NCBI GenBank assembly: GCA_037962975.1
Contig: CM075673.1
Span: forward strand, 158,864,667 to 158,928,666
Direction of reading: 5' to 3'
Length of the DNA: 64,000 nt
Source: Clitoria ternatea
Taxonomy: Eukaryota; Streptophyta; Magnoliopsida; Fabales; Fabaceae
Below are positions 32,274 to 43,480 of this stretch, piece by piece. Positions within the stretch are counted from its first letter, which is position 1. Each line of letters opens with the position of its first letter. Below the pieces are notes generated by a model. It saw only the letters and a list, made by a program, of their open reading frames with translations, was not told the DNA's origin and made no database searches. The position numbers were made by a program, and so were the translations under genes.

Positions 32274-35200
32274 ATGGAAGGTGGTGGACGAGATTTCGTT
32301 GATGGTTATGTGGAGGATATGATCCACCAACAGGCTGGAAGGAGACTTGTCTTTGAGTTTCCTGTTACCAATACCCGAAGAATGATGCAAGTGCCAACAT
32401 CTGATCCTCGTGATGAGGTTATCAGGCAACTGAGGGAGGAACTGATGGAGTTGAAGCGGGAGAAGAGAGGAGTTGGGGACAGGGCAGCGTCCTATGCAGA
32501 GGATGCTCATCATGCATCAGCAAGGGATAAATCTATAACCCTCCAGTATTCGAAGATCCCCACGTATGAGGAAGGAGAGCAGACTCAAGACTCTGGTGAT
32601 AGAGTCAGTACTAGAAGAAGAGAACAGGCAGTGTTAACTTCTGGGAGTTATAGACTCAGTGTTCCTTTCTCGGGGAGGTTGATGGGCATTGTCATCCCGA
32701 AGCATCTGCAAACGACTCAGCCACTGTCGATCGGGAAGTACAATGGAGAAACTGAACCTACTAAGCACTTGGATGCTTATGTGTATGAAGCTATGTATTT
32801 GGGAGCTGATGAAGACGTTATGTGCAGAATGTTCCCGAGAACACTGACGGAGGAGGCTCTCAGCTGGTTCAAGAGTTTACCCTCAGGATCCATAGATTCT
32901 TGGGAAGAAATGGCAGCTGCATTTGAAAGCCACTTTGTCATCTCCAGGGACATCCCAAGGACTTCTCACACCTTGGCACAGATAAGGCAAGGAGAGACTG
33001 AAACTCTTAAGGAGTTCTTGAAGAGGTTTTATAAGGAAGCAGCTTTAGTCCCGAGCCTCACAGAGGCCATACAACTCCATATTATGGTGGAAGCCTTACA
33101 ACCAGGTTCTGCCTTTGCCCTCTCTCTGGCGAAGAGCCCCCCAACGACCTTCGAGGAGTTTCGAAGGAAGGCTTCCAAATACGTTGGCATAGAGATGCAT
33201 CTGGAGGCAACAGCAGCCAGAATGAAGCCTTCTGCACCCTCCCAGCAACCAAGGCGGGAGAAGGAGAAGGCGAGACCTGAGAAACACGTCTTTAGAGAGG
33301 ATTTTGCAAACGTTCGTCCTCATCAATGAGATAGGCGTATCTTATCGTTCAATAACTACGCTCCCCTAAATACCAGGCACTCCCAAATCATGAGGGAGGT
33401 TGGCTGGCCAACACTTAATGTTTTTGGAATCAGGAAGCCTCTCCCAGTCAAGAGGGGTGGTAACCCACGTAAGTATTGCACTTTCCATGAACAGACGGGT
33501 TACAATACTGATGAGTGCAAGGCGTTGAAAAATACAGTGGAAACTCTCATTCGAGAAGGAAAGCTGAAGCAATATTTGTTCAGGGAGAAATCTGCAGACG
33601 AGCCTCAGAAGATGGAAAAAAGGGGCAGAGATCCTGATGATGAGGACGATAATACACGTAACCCAGTCAGGAAGTTCACTGCGGCTGAAAAGCAGAAGGG
33701 AGTAGTGATTGTTGGAGGAGCTCAACAGAACGACATGCCTCAGCAGCAGAGACAGGGCAGACGTGAAGTGATTGAGATGATAGCTGGAGGATTTGTCGGA
33801 GGAGGGGCGTCAATCACAGCCCGGAAGAATCACCACAGGATGATTTTATCTGTCCAGGGCAAACCAAGAGATAACCGCCCTTTCAGGGACGGTGTGGCAG
33901 CTCCAATGGTGTCATTCACTGATGATGACTTTGGCCCAACAATCCCAGGAGGTGACGATGCAGTAGTTATCATCGCAGTCATAGCCAACAAGGATGTCAA
34001 GAGGATCCTCGTCGATCTGGGAAGTTCTTGTGATGTCATTTTTTATAATTGTTTCAAAAGAATGGGTTTCAATGATGCAGATTTATAACCCTACACGTAA
34101 GAACTCACAGCGTTTAATGGAGCTAAGCAACCCACTAAAGGGTACCTTGACACCCTGATTTCTTTCGAAGGAGAGCCTGGTGCCAGAACAGTCAAGTCGA
34201 GAATTCTGGTGATTGATGTGGAATCTCCGTACAACGGAATCATAGGCCGTCCTACACTGAATGCAATGGAAGCAATTGTATCCACTCCTCACCTCTTGAT
34301 CAAATTCATTGATAAGGACAATGGTGTATCCTCTCTCCGCGGTGATCAAGAGATGGCTCGGTATTGTTATAACCTGAGCCTCAACATGGTTAAGATGGAA
34401 GCGTTCAACAAGAAGAGGAAGCTCAACGACGGAGGAGCAGCGGCTGGGGCTGTCAGCTTAATTGACTTGGACCTAAGAGCGGAATCGAAGATCGACCCTC
34501 GCAATCCTTCCAAGCCCACACCGAATGGTGGTTCCAGGGACGTTGTCTTTGGGGATTCCCCAGAGAAGGTCACGCACATCAATGATAAGCTGGAGACGGC
34601 CATGGAGCAACGCTTGTTAGCCCTCCTGCAGGAGTTCAAGGACCTTTTCGCATGGACAGCAGCAGACATGCCTGGGATGGACCCTAATTTTTATTGTCAC
34701 AAGCTTGCTGTGTACCCTGAGACGAGACCGGTGGCCCAGAAGAAGAGGAGGTTGGGACCGGAGAAGCAGAAGGCAGCGTGCGAGCAGACTGAGGAGTTGT
34801 TGAAAGCGGGCTTTATAAGGGAGATCTGCTACTCTTCTTGGCTTTCTAATGTAGTTATGGTGCAGAAAGCTAATGGCAAATGGAGAATGTGCACAAATTA
34901 TGTGGACCTAAACCGTTGCTGCCCTAAAGATCCGTATCCCCTGCCAAACATTGATCGCATAGTAGATGACTCATCTGGTTACCAATACCTCAGTTTCATG
35001 GATGCTTATTCTGGGTACAACCAGATTCCGATGTGGGAAGGAGACCAAGAGAAGACGGCCTTTGTCAATGACCGCGGTGTGTTCTGCTACACCGTTATGC
35101 CATTTGGATTGAAGAATGCTGGCGCTACCTATCAGCGCATGATTAACAAAGTCTTTGAAGGGATGCACACCAGGCTAGTTGAAGTCTATATCGATGATAT

Positions 35201-37736
35201 TATAGCCAAAACGCCCGCTGGAGGAGACCACATTGAAGACTTACGCCAAGTTTTCACTAGGTTGCGACAGTACAACATGAGGCTGAACCCCTTGAAGTGC
35301 ACTTTTGCCGTTCCAGCAGGGAAATTCCTGGGATTCATGTTAACCCAACGGGGCATTGAGGCTAACCCTAGGAAGTGTCAGGCAATTCTGGACATGCAGA
35401 GCCCTAAGAGTTTGAGGGAGGTCCAATCGTTGAATGGGAAAGTAGCCGCTCTGGCTCGGTTCATGCCCAAGATGGCGCACAGATCCCTCCCCTTGTATAA
35501 GGCGTTGAAGAAGCACAAGAGTTTTGAATGGGGAGAGGAGCAAGAACAAGCCTTCCAACAACTAAAGGCCATTCTCTCAAGTCCACCAATTTTAGTTAAG
35601 CCTGACCCTGGTGAGACTTTGATCTTGTATTTGGCAATTTCTGATGAAGCCCTAGGCGTGGCTTTGGTTAAAGAAACTGCCGAGGGTCAGAGGCCGGTGT
35701 ACTTTACTAGTAAGACGCTCCAAGGGGCGGAAGGAAGGTATCAGAAGATTGAGAAAGCCGCCCTGGCAGTTGTGTGGGCATCACGACGGTTAAGGCCCTA
35801 TTTTCACGCGCATCCAGTGTTGGTGAGAACGGATCTGCCTCTCCGCTCAGTGCTTAGCAAACCAGACCTCGCTGGAAGGATGATCAAGTGGTCCATTGAG
35901 TTGTCTAAATTTGAAATTTATTACGAGCCTCGAGGGGCCATTAAGGCGCAAGTGTTGGTTGATTTTGTTGTGGAGATGACTGGGGTGGACCCAGCCACGC
36001 CTCGAGCACACTGGACCATTTATGTTGATGGATCGTCGAATAGTAGAGGCTGTGGTGCAGGTGTTGTGGTGGAAAGTGATGATGGGGTGCACTTAGAAAT
36101 TTCCCTCCGATTCAATTTCAAGACCTCCAATAACCAAGCTGAATACGAGGCATGTCTGGCCGATCTCCGAGCGGCGCTTGACATCGGAGCGTCAGCAGTC
36201 ACGTTGTGTAGCGACTCACAGTTGGTGATCTCACAGATTCAGGGGGAATACCAAGTTAAAGAGCCACAACTTCAGTTATACTTGAACTGCGTGAATGAAT
36301 TGAAGGGAAGGTTTGAAGTTCTAGAGTTCAAGCATGTGCCTAGAGAGGAGAACACCAGAGCGGATATTTTGTCAAGACTTGCGAGTACAAAGCAGCCCGG
36401 TAGCACAACGACGGTGGTTCAAAGCACCTTGACATCACCTAGTATCCCTCTGTACCCTTCTCTAAATGTTGTAATGGTGAGCTATCCTTATGAGAATTCT
36501 TGGGTTATCCCCTATATTCGCTACCTGGCAGATGGACAACTCCCCACTGATGAAAAGGAGAGGAGACGAGTGAAAAGGGAGCTGCCATATTTCACTATGG
36601 TTGATGGCGTTCTCTACAAAAGGGGATTTTCTGTCCCATATCTTTTATGTTTGAGAGAAGATGAAGTTCAAGCAGTCCTGGAGGAAGTGCACGAGGGGCA
36701 GTGCGGGCACCATGCTGGGGGTCGAAGCTTAATGAGAAAGGTCCTCAGGGCTGGATATTGGTGGCCCACCGTGAAGCAAGACTCTGCAGATTTTGTTAAG
36801 AAATACGACGCTTGTCAAAGATTTTCCAACCTTCACCATACACCGGCACAAGAGCTTTCCTCGTCCGCTGTGCCTTGGCCGTTTTACCAGTGGGGCCTTG
36901 ACATTTTGGGTCCGTTCCCCACTGCGCCAGGAGGTATCAAATATTTGATTGTGGGGGTGGATTACTTCACCAAGTGGATTAAAGCTGAGCCAGTAGTGCA
37001 GATTACTTCTGCGCGAACAAGGCGTTTCGTGTATGAAAATATCATAGCTCGATTCGGGGTGCCAAGGTAGATTGTGACTAACAACGGCACCTAGTTCACA
37101 GAAGAGAAGTTCACAGATTTGCTTGAAGGACTGAGGACAATCCAGATATTTTCGTCTGTCGAACATCCTCAGACCAATGGCCAAGCGGAGGTAGCCAATC
37201 GAGAAGTGCTAAAGGGGTTAAAGAAGCGCTTGGGGGAAGTGAAGGGAGGATGGACTGATCAGCTGTGCCATGTTTTATGGGCATACCGCACTACGCCTCA
37301 CTCTTCCACTAACGAATCCCCATACCGGTTGACATATGGGGTAGAGGCAATGGTCCCAGTAGAGCTACAAACAAGGTCAGCCCGTGTGGAGTATTTTTTA
37401 GCTGAAGATAACGATGCCAATCTGGCATCAGAGCTGGACGTTCTCCAGGAGTTAAGGGAAAAGACCTTCGTCAGAGACCAGGCAATGAAAGCAAAGGCAG
37501 CTCTCCGGTATAATAAACGTGTCCAATGCAGAGCTTTCAACACCGGAGATCTTGTTTTGAGGAAGGCGAGTGTGGGGAATAAATTTGCTCACCAAGGAAA
37601 GCTAGCGCCAACGTGGGAGGGCCCCTACAGAGTTTCTGAGGTGACCGGAAAAGGGTCATACCGGTTGGAAGAACTCGATGGAACTCCAATCCGTAACAAA
37701 TGGAACACTCAGAACTTACGTGTTTATTACAGCTAG
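32274..37736 (+). pseudogene. Gypsy-2 gag-pro-pol polyprotein, single frame with nonsense codons
   Basis: 1821 codons in one frame from ATG 32274 (MEGGGRDF) to TAG 37734, with no frameshift. Gag is about residues 1-350; zinc knuckle about 398-412 (YCTFHEQTGYNTDEC, histidine replaced by tyrosine); protease about 580 (VDLGSSCDV); reverse transcriptase with YIDD near 972; RNase H; a second archaeal-type RNase H from about 1247 (WTIYVDGSSN); integrase finger near 1476 with one cysteine changed to tyrosine (KKYDACQ); core with DILGPF. The second catalytic aspartate is asparagine (37080-37082). In-frame stops at 33327, 34086, 34098, 37068 and 37092. All these changes fit transitions. Dual RNase H is a known mark of the Tat lineage. 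Inactive. Confidence 0.95.
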
Positions 37737-37929
37737 TTGGTAAGACGGCATGTACTCTTTTTCCTTACTTGGGTTTTTTCCCATTGGGTTTTCTCAAGAA
37801 GGTTTTAACGAGGCATGACCCCAACTACGCTCTTTTTGTAATGTACTTTCAATCTTAATGAGAATACAGTTTAATTGCCTTATCACTCTTACTTCTTTTA
37901 CATGTTGTGGTCTGTAGCCGTAGCCTATT

Positions 37930-38300
37930 ACGCATACACCTCAGGACGGATGATCTCAATCACACATTTTGTGTATCGATGATGTAACTCCTCGAGGTAG
38001 AATGGGTTGTAGGGCTGGTCCTTTTTCAAGGCCACAAACCGAACCCCATTCGAAGACAACATGGGTTGTAGGGTTGGTCCTTTTTCAAGGCCACAAACCG
38101 AACCCCATGCGAAGGCTTGGGCGCAGTAGGCTGGTTCATCCAGAAAACTACACTGGACCCCGAGTAACGGGCGCAGTAGGGTCAGGATAGGCCCTGATCC
38201 GAACCCTATGTTGAAGGCTTGGATTGTAGGATTGCACCGAACTCCAAATACGGTTAGTAAGATCGAACCGAACACCGCGTGAGGACTTGAGTTGTAGGAC
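37930..38300. repeat. Gypsy-2 minisatellite spacer (two 59-bp units, one 72-bp unit)
   Basis: Same unit sequences as in Gypsy-1 but two copies of the 59-bp unit (about 38000-38110) and one of the 72-bp unit. The rest holds degenerate GGTTCGG-type relatives. Noncoding, between pol and the antisense gene. Confidence 0.85.
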
Positions 38301-38818
38301 CGAACCGAACCTCGAGAGGAAAGGTGTAAAACTTTCCCTTTGCAAGGCTGTACCGGACTTCAAAGGCAACCTCCGACCTCGACCTTGAAATATTCATGAC
38401 AGAGCGGTTGAACGTTCATGTATCCGCTCTACAGCTTTGAGGTCAGATGAACCTTTCAAGCTTATTAAGAAATTAAAGGTAATTCTTACGATGAAATTTC
38501 CCCTCCCAATGTACTTATACTTGGGGACAGGGTATACTTTAAATTAATTGTCGATTATTTGTTGCAATTTATTATCTTAATCCGATGTGATAAGAACGCT
38601 CTAAACAGCAATATAGCCAGACAGAACGGATTCATAAAGCATTGGAAATAATAAAGTGATGTGTATAGCACTCAGTTTTCCAACAATCATACATTTGACG
38701 CAAGCAGTTGAAGGAAAGCGAAAGTAAACTTTATTTCCAAAAATAAGAAGTTATGCAGGTCACAAAGTAGTCAAAGCTGGAGCTGATCCCAGTACACAGC
38801 TATTAATGAAAGCATAAA
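38301..38818. other. Gypsy-2 spacer before the antisense gene
   Basis: No coding sequence. It is the 3' end region of the antisense gene and matches 12436-12900 of Gypsy-1 in inverse orientation. Confidence 0.6.
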
Positions 38819-41515
38819 TTAAGGAGCAGGTGGGCGATCCTCCACAGTAGGCACTTCCATCCTCTCCCCTCCGATCCCTTCAACCTGAGCCCCGTCCGTT
38901 CTGGCCTCTGCTCCAATTTGAGCACCCTCTTGGGTCCCAGCTTCAGGGGCAGGAATGGACGGTGTTGGCTCCATGCTTTGACCCTCTGGAAGGGGAGGCA
39001 GTTCATAAAGAGATTCACGAGGTTCATGGTGCGAGTCGTCCTGATGTACCTTGACAAGTTTCCCCCCGTGGAATTCGAAGAACGGATCCAATCCGTACAG
39101 ACTAAGCTTCACACCAGGGTTGCGGTAGTAAATTTGACGAAGGGCTAGGCCAAAGGATTCGTACGCCACATTTTTGCATATTTCCAAGGCTTTGGCAGCC
39201 TTGGCCTTAGCAACAGTTAATTTCCTCTGAAGCTTGGCAAAATCCTCTTCCGACGGCCCAGTGCTCGCACCCCCCTTTTTAAGTTCCTCAATTTGGGCTT
39301 GCATCTCCTTCCGAATGGCCTCCTACTCACCAAGGCTTTTGTTGTGACCGTCCTCCATGACTTTGAGATCGTCAGCAAGCTTGGCCGATCTCTTCTTCTC
39401 CAATTATAGTTCTTCTTCGAGGAGGGGAATGGATTTATTCTGCTGTTGAAGTTCAACAACCTGCCGTTCTAGAGCCTTGTTGGCAAAGTGAACTTGGCTC
39501 GCCTCCTCTATTTTCCTTTGAAGTGTTTCCTTGGTCTTCTTCAATTCAGCCTCCACACCTCTATAAGTCTCAGCTTGTTTGGCAGCCCATGTCTCCTTCA
39601 CCGTGAGTTCGGTTTCAAGTTTTTCAACCTGCTCCATATAATCTGCCTTCTCGCTCAGGGAATCAAGGAGGCCGGACAGTTCATCCAGCTGCCAACGCCC
39701 GGCCTTACAAGCACCTCGAACCCCAGCAGCGTCGAGGGAGGGGCGGAGGCAATACCTTGCCTTTGGAAAAGTGGGGGGCATGGACCCCTGACACCATAAG
39801 TATGGGGAGAGGAAGGAATTACGTGGAGGGTTAAACGCCGGAGGAGGACTGTTCCCAGAGTCCGGCTCAGAAGCGTTCTGTGAAGAAGGGGTAGGAGGGT
39901 CAGAGACGGACTTCTTCCCTTTATCATTCTTCATCTCTGACTCTTCAAGTGTTTTCTGACGCTTCTTCGCAGGGTCACCAGAAGAGGGCTCCTCCTGATC
40001 CGCTTTTTTAACAAGGTACCTCTTTTTCTTCTTCTTCTCTGGGACGGCCTCCTCACCACTCGCCCCAGTGGCCTCTGCTTGTTTTTCCACTTCTTCCTCA
40101 TCAAGAAGAGGAATCTCCTCACCCACTGCAAAGGTCAGGGGAATGAGTGGGGCTTTGGTGGCGTTCCTCTTCACCTGAATCTCATTCTCCTCAGAGGAAG
40201 AATCATCATCAGCCATCATGGTCTTAAGAGACAACATCTCGGGGCAAGCTTTTTCGATTTGTTCTACAAAATAAGAGAAATTAAGTTAGTACATGAGAGG
40301 AAAATAATCAGAACGAAATAAATGCTCAGCACAAATATAGTAAGGGCGGATATTACGGAGATAGGTGGTTCGGACGTCGTCCTCTGCCAGGAGGAGTTTA
40401 CAGGAGAATCCTTTAAGAGTCTTTGAGGCTGTCTGCATGGCGCTCAAAACCTCAACAGAATGAGAAGAAAGCTCACTCTTATCGGTGTAGTAAGCATAGC
40501 TCATGAGTAGAAAATGCTCGTGCGTCCAACTAAGGGGAAACTTGGTGAATCCCTCCTTGTTACGCCAGAAGACCGGCTTATTGGGCTGAATACGGACCCG
40601 TGTGTAGTAATGCTTGAAGGAGCGCCCATCCACCTTCGCGGATTCCGTGTATGATTTAAAGTTTATCACCCTTGAGTCACAACGGAGTGTTATGAACCCA
40701 AGTCTGCCCTTCTTATTAGCACGGCGGACCACTTGGCAATAATGGAACAACTTGGCCACAGTGGCGGGGAAGTTGAAATGCTCCTCCAGAATTTTGAGAG
40801 CTCGTACTAGACCCCAACCGTTGGGATGCAACTGAGTAGGAGCACGGTCCAGGAAGCGCAGTACGACCATCTGGAATTCCGTCATAGGGAAGCGCACCCC
40901 TAACTTCAGAAACACGAAGTCGTACATATAAACCGACCTCTCATCAGGGACGACGTGGCACACTCGCTCAGAAGGACGCGGTGCCAGCACAGCATAGCGT
41001 GCTTTGTACTTCTTGTCGGAGTAGATCTTGCAACGGAGAGAGACCGTGCGTTCTTCCTCACTCGCATGATGCGAGGGAATTTCCAGGAATTCCTCTTCCA
41101 CCCAGCAGTACGGTCTTTTTCTGTTGAGTTTTTCCCAGTTGAGCCGATGTGACACAACATTGACACACCCTTCAGCGGTACGAAGAACTAACGTTTTTCC
41201 AGACCCCGGAATCTCCATGGTTGTGGATGCACGATGGAACGCGTACGTGCTATGGTAAAAAGCAACATCGTCAGAGAGATAACCTTCAGCACTTGACCCT
41301 TCATCAGAACAACTGGTAGCCCTCAAATCAAGGGGAACCTCAGAGCGATGTTGAGTAGAAGGCGCTCGTGAGTAAAAAGCTTCAGCTCTCTCTGAGTGAC
41401 GAAGCCCAGCCACAGGAAGATTCACTGGAATCCTTCCACCACGGTGGCTAGGGGGGGCACGAGAGCTAAAATTCCCCCTGTTTGAAGGACCAGCGTTGCC
41501 TGCTCCAGGGCACAT
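38819..41515 (-). pseudogene. Tat-type antisense gene of Gypsy-2, two exons
   Basis: Exon 1 41515-40357, intron 40356-40264 (93 nt, GTAATA...TTTTGTAG, with TACTAAC about 25 nt before the acceptor), exon 2 40263-38819. The exons total 2604 nt, an exact multiple of three, and exon 1 is 1159 nt as in Gypsy-1. The start at 41515 (MCPGAGNAG) matches Gypsy-1; an in-frame upstream ATG at 41641 is not conserved. Exon 1 holds the FTKFPLSWTHEHF domain of putative gypsy-type transposon proteins; exon 2 an acidic SSSEENE start, a lysine-rich EKKKKKR segment, an ARYCLRPSLDAAGVRG motif and a coiled coil. Stops TAA at 39404 and TAG at 39323, both compatible with transitions. The function of these antisense proteins is not known. 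Confidence 0.82.
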
Positions 41516-41685
41516 GGTAGAAGTAAAATGAATGAAAATGGTAGGGAGATGAAGGAAATGGAGGTTACCTAAAAGGAGGAGGAACTTTGTGAAGTTTGAA
41601 GACAGCGAAGGAATCTCTAAGAAATTTGAGCAGAGGTTCACTAAGCTTGAAGACAGAGGTGAATTCCCAAATTTGTTAAGAGTAC

Positions 41686-41693
41686 CTTTTATA
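41686..41693 (-). promoter_or_regulatory. TATA box of the Gypsy-2 antisense gene
   Basis: TATAAAAG on the minus strand, 171 nt before the ATG. Conserved in sequence and spacing with Gypsy-1 (9565-9572). Confidence 0.65.
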
Positions 41694-42187
41694 GGTAACG
41701 AAGAGGCATAGTGCCCTGTCGAAATTCACAACGTTTGCTTCAAAACGCAACCTTTCGAAACCAAACGAATCCGTCGTTTCGTCGCGTTCGAGCGCGAAAA
41801 TGGTAACATTTCAGTAAGTGCTTTTACAAAATGGGCCCCCATCAGTTTGAATCCAGGCCCAATAAGCCCAATCGATGGTTATACTCCTGGGAAATAATGA
41901 CTCATGCGTAAAAGGTGCATTTAATGTCCAATCATTCCAGACACATTTAATGCATTTCAATCACTTTTCGAAATACCAAGGGTTTTGATTTCCAAAGACT
42001 CTTGGGTTTCCCTCATTATTTTACGCTGTCTGAATCCGTTGCACATAGCATAAAAAGAGCGGCCACTCAGTTGTTAGAATGGATACCACAGAAATTCCAG
42101 AGAATTTCCAGAACGTACCACCGGCATCCAGACTTCTCAAGGGTTATGTAGCCCATATGAGCAACTTAATAGTCCCTCATACAAGCT

Positions 42188-42197
42188 AGGGGACAGA
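42188..42197 (+). promoter_or_regulatory. Gypsy-2 polypurine tract
   Basis: AGGGGACAGA directly before the 3' LTR; the plus-strand primer position. Confidence 0.75.
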
Positions 42198-42997
42198 TGA
42201 TCCGGTCTGGATACCGGCCCTAATGTCATGATGTCAGGACGATCTCGTATAAGGAGAACCGGTATCATGGCCCAGCAGCGCCACATCGGATATCCGATAT
42301 CCCTCGTTCCACTCTTGCTTCATCAGCCGTTCCCCTTGCTTTCTCCATAACAGATGATCATCCGTCCTCACTGAACGTCTATATAGCCGTTAGTCTCCCA
42401 TTCATAGCAAGATAAGAGGTCCTAATAACTTATCAGCGAAGATACTCTATGTAGCAAAATATGTCACGTCAATGGCCTCAGAGAGCAAGTACATGTGTCA
42501 GCGGATCATGCGGAAAGGTGATTATCCTTCATCCTTCCCATAGGATCGTACACTGATAATTGACCTACCCTCCTGACACATTCTGAGTGTTGAGCCATTC
42601 TGATTGACACAATTCACACGCTATCAGAACTAAGGGTCCCACCTGAACCCAACGACTCATTTCTTACGTTCAACCATAAATAGCTCATTCATATATACAT
42701 GCAAGGTTACGTTGTCCTGACTGATTTTTTACTATTTTATCGCTTGAGCATTCATTGAGTTCTTACACTCTTCTAACTTGAGCGTCGGAGAATCTTCACA
42801 GGTGGCACCACCTTTCGCCCCTCTTCAACGCGAAACGTTGGTGTGAAGGACCTCCAGGACAACAAGACCGGTCCCTCCCACTGAGAGGCCGGATTACCGC
42901 ATCGGATACTCTCAGTACCGGTGTGCAAACCCTAAAACACCTATCTTTTTGTGGCTGGTCCCACACCGGACCTTAGACCCCAGTCCAGACCAGTTCA
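42198..42997 (+). repeat. Gypsy-2 3' LTR
   Basis: 800 bp, followed by the target duplication tatgg. It differs from the 5' LTR at 11 positions, all transitions. Confidence 0.97.
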
Positions 42998-43480
42998 TAT
43001 GGGAAGTTGATTACGGTCCCTTCACCGTTCCTATGTTTAAATGTAAATGGGTTGACAATAAGAACGGTGTCACAACTGATGATTTAGGAGTTACGTTGGT
43101 GGACCTCAACAAGATAGGGCATAAGGACGAACCATTCATAATGGCAACGCAGGTGAAGCAAGCTTTTTATGTTGCTGACCCAGCTGACAAACGGTGGTCA
43201 ATTGTTATCCAAGGTAGACACATTGGAGACCCTAATCTTGATATTGTGGAAATTCCATCAACTACAACACGTATTCCAACATTTATCGTGGAACATGACA
43301 TAGATGATGTAGTTACCAGTCATCATGACCACCATGAAGGCTTGTGCGAAAATATTTCATCTTAATAGGGTATTAATCTTGTTAGTGATTCATTAAATTA
43401 CATGTTATATTAGTTATTCGTTGTTTTAAATGTTATAATAAATATTTGACAGTTTTGTTTCCTTGTTTGGACAGATACTT

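Larger units (their letters stand above)
31412..42997 (+). mobile_element. Gypsy-2, Tat-lineage LTR retrotransposon nested in CACTA-2
   Basis: 11.6 kb with 800-bp LTRs (31412-32211 and 42198-42997) and a 5-bp target duplication tatgg (31407-31411 and 42998-43002). Same family as Gypsy-1 but a different LTR subtype. I count 11 LTR differences (about 1.4%), all transitions, so it is the youngest large insertion. Order: 5' LTR, primer-binding site, gag-pro-pol in one frame, tandem-repeat spacer, antisense two-exon gene, polypurine tract, 3' LTR. Confidence 0.97.
28595..43365 (+). pseudogene. CACTA-2 TNP2-type transposase, interrupted by Gypsy-2
   Basis: One continuous frame from ATG 28595 to 31411, resuming at 43003 (after the duplicated target site) and ending at TAA 43363; about 1059 codons. 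Domains in order: transposase-associated zinc-binding N-terminus (MDRSWI start, FCPCVKC), TNP2 core (about residues 250-560, with HVEKNV), DUF4218 (about 680-790, VPGELDVLEQEASLI), and DUF4216 (WEVDYGPF at the insertion point). Five in-frame stops at 29252, 29678, 29942, 30308 and 30323, each explicable by a C-to-T change, and no frameshift. Gypsy-2 split DUF4216 between Trp and Glu codons. It would have catalysed cut-and-paste transposition of the family; this copy is dead. Confidence 0.92.

Noticed and set aside
40286..41641. Upstream ATG at 41641 as the start of the antisense protein
   Set aside because: The extra 42 residues are hydrophobic leader translation not conserved at that position in Gypsy-1; MCPGAGNAG at 41515 matches MRPRTGNAG of Gypsy-1 and is used instead.
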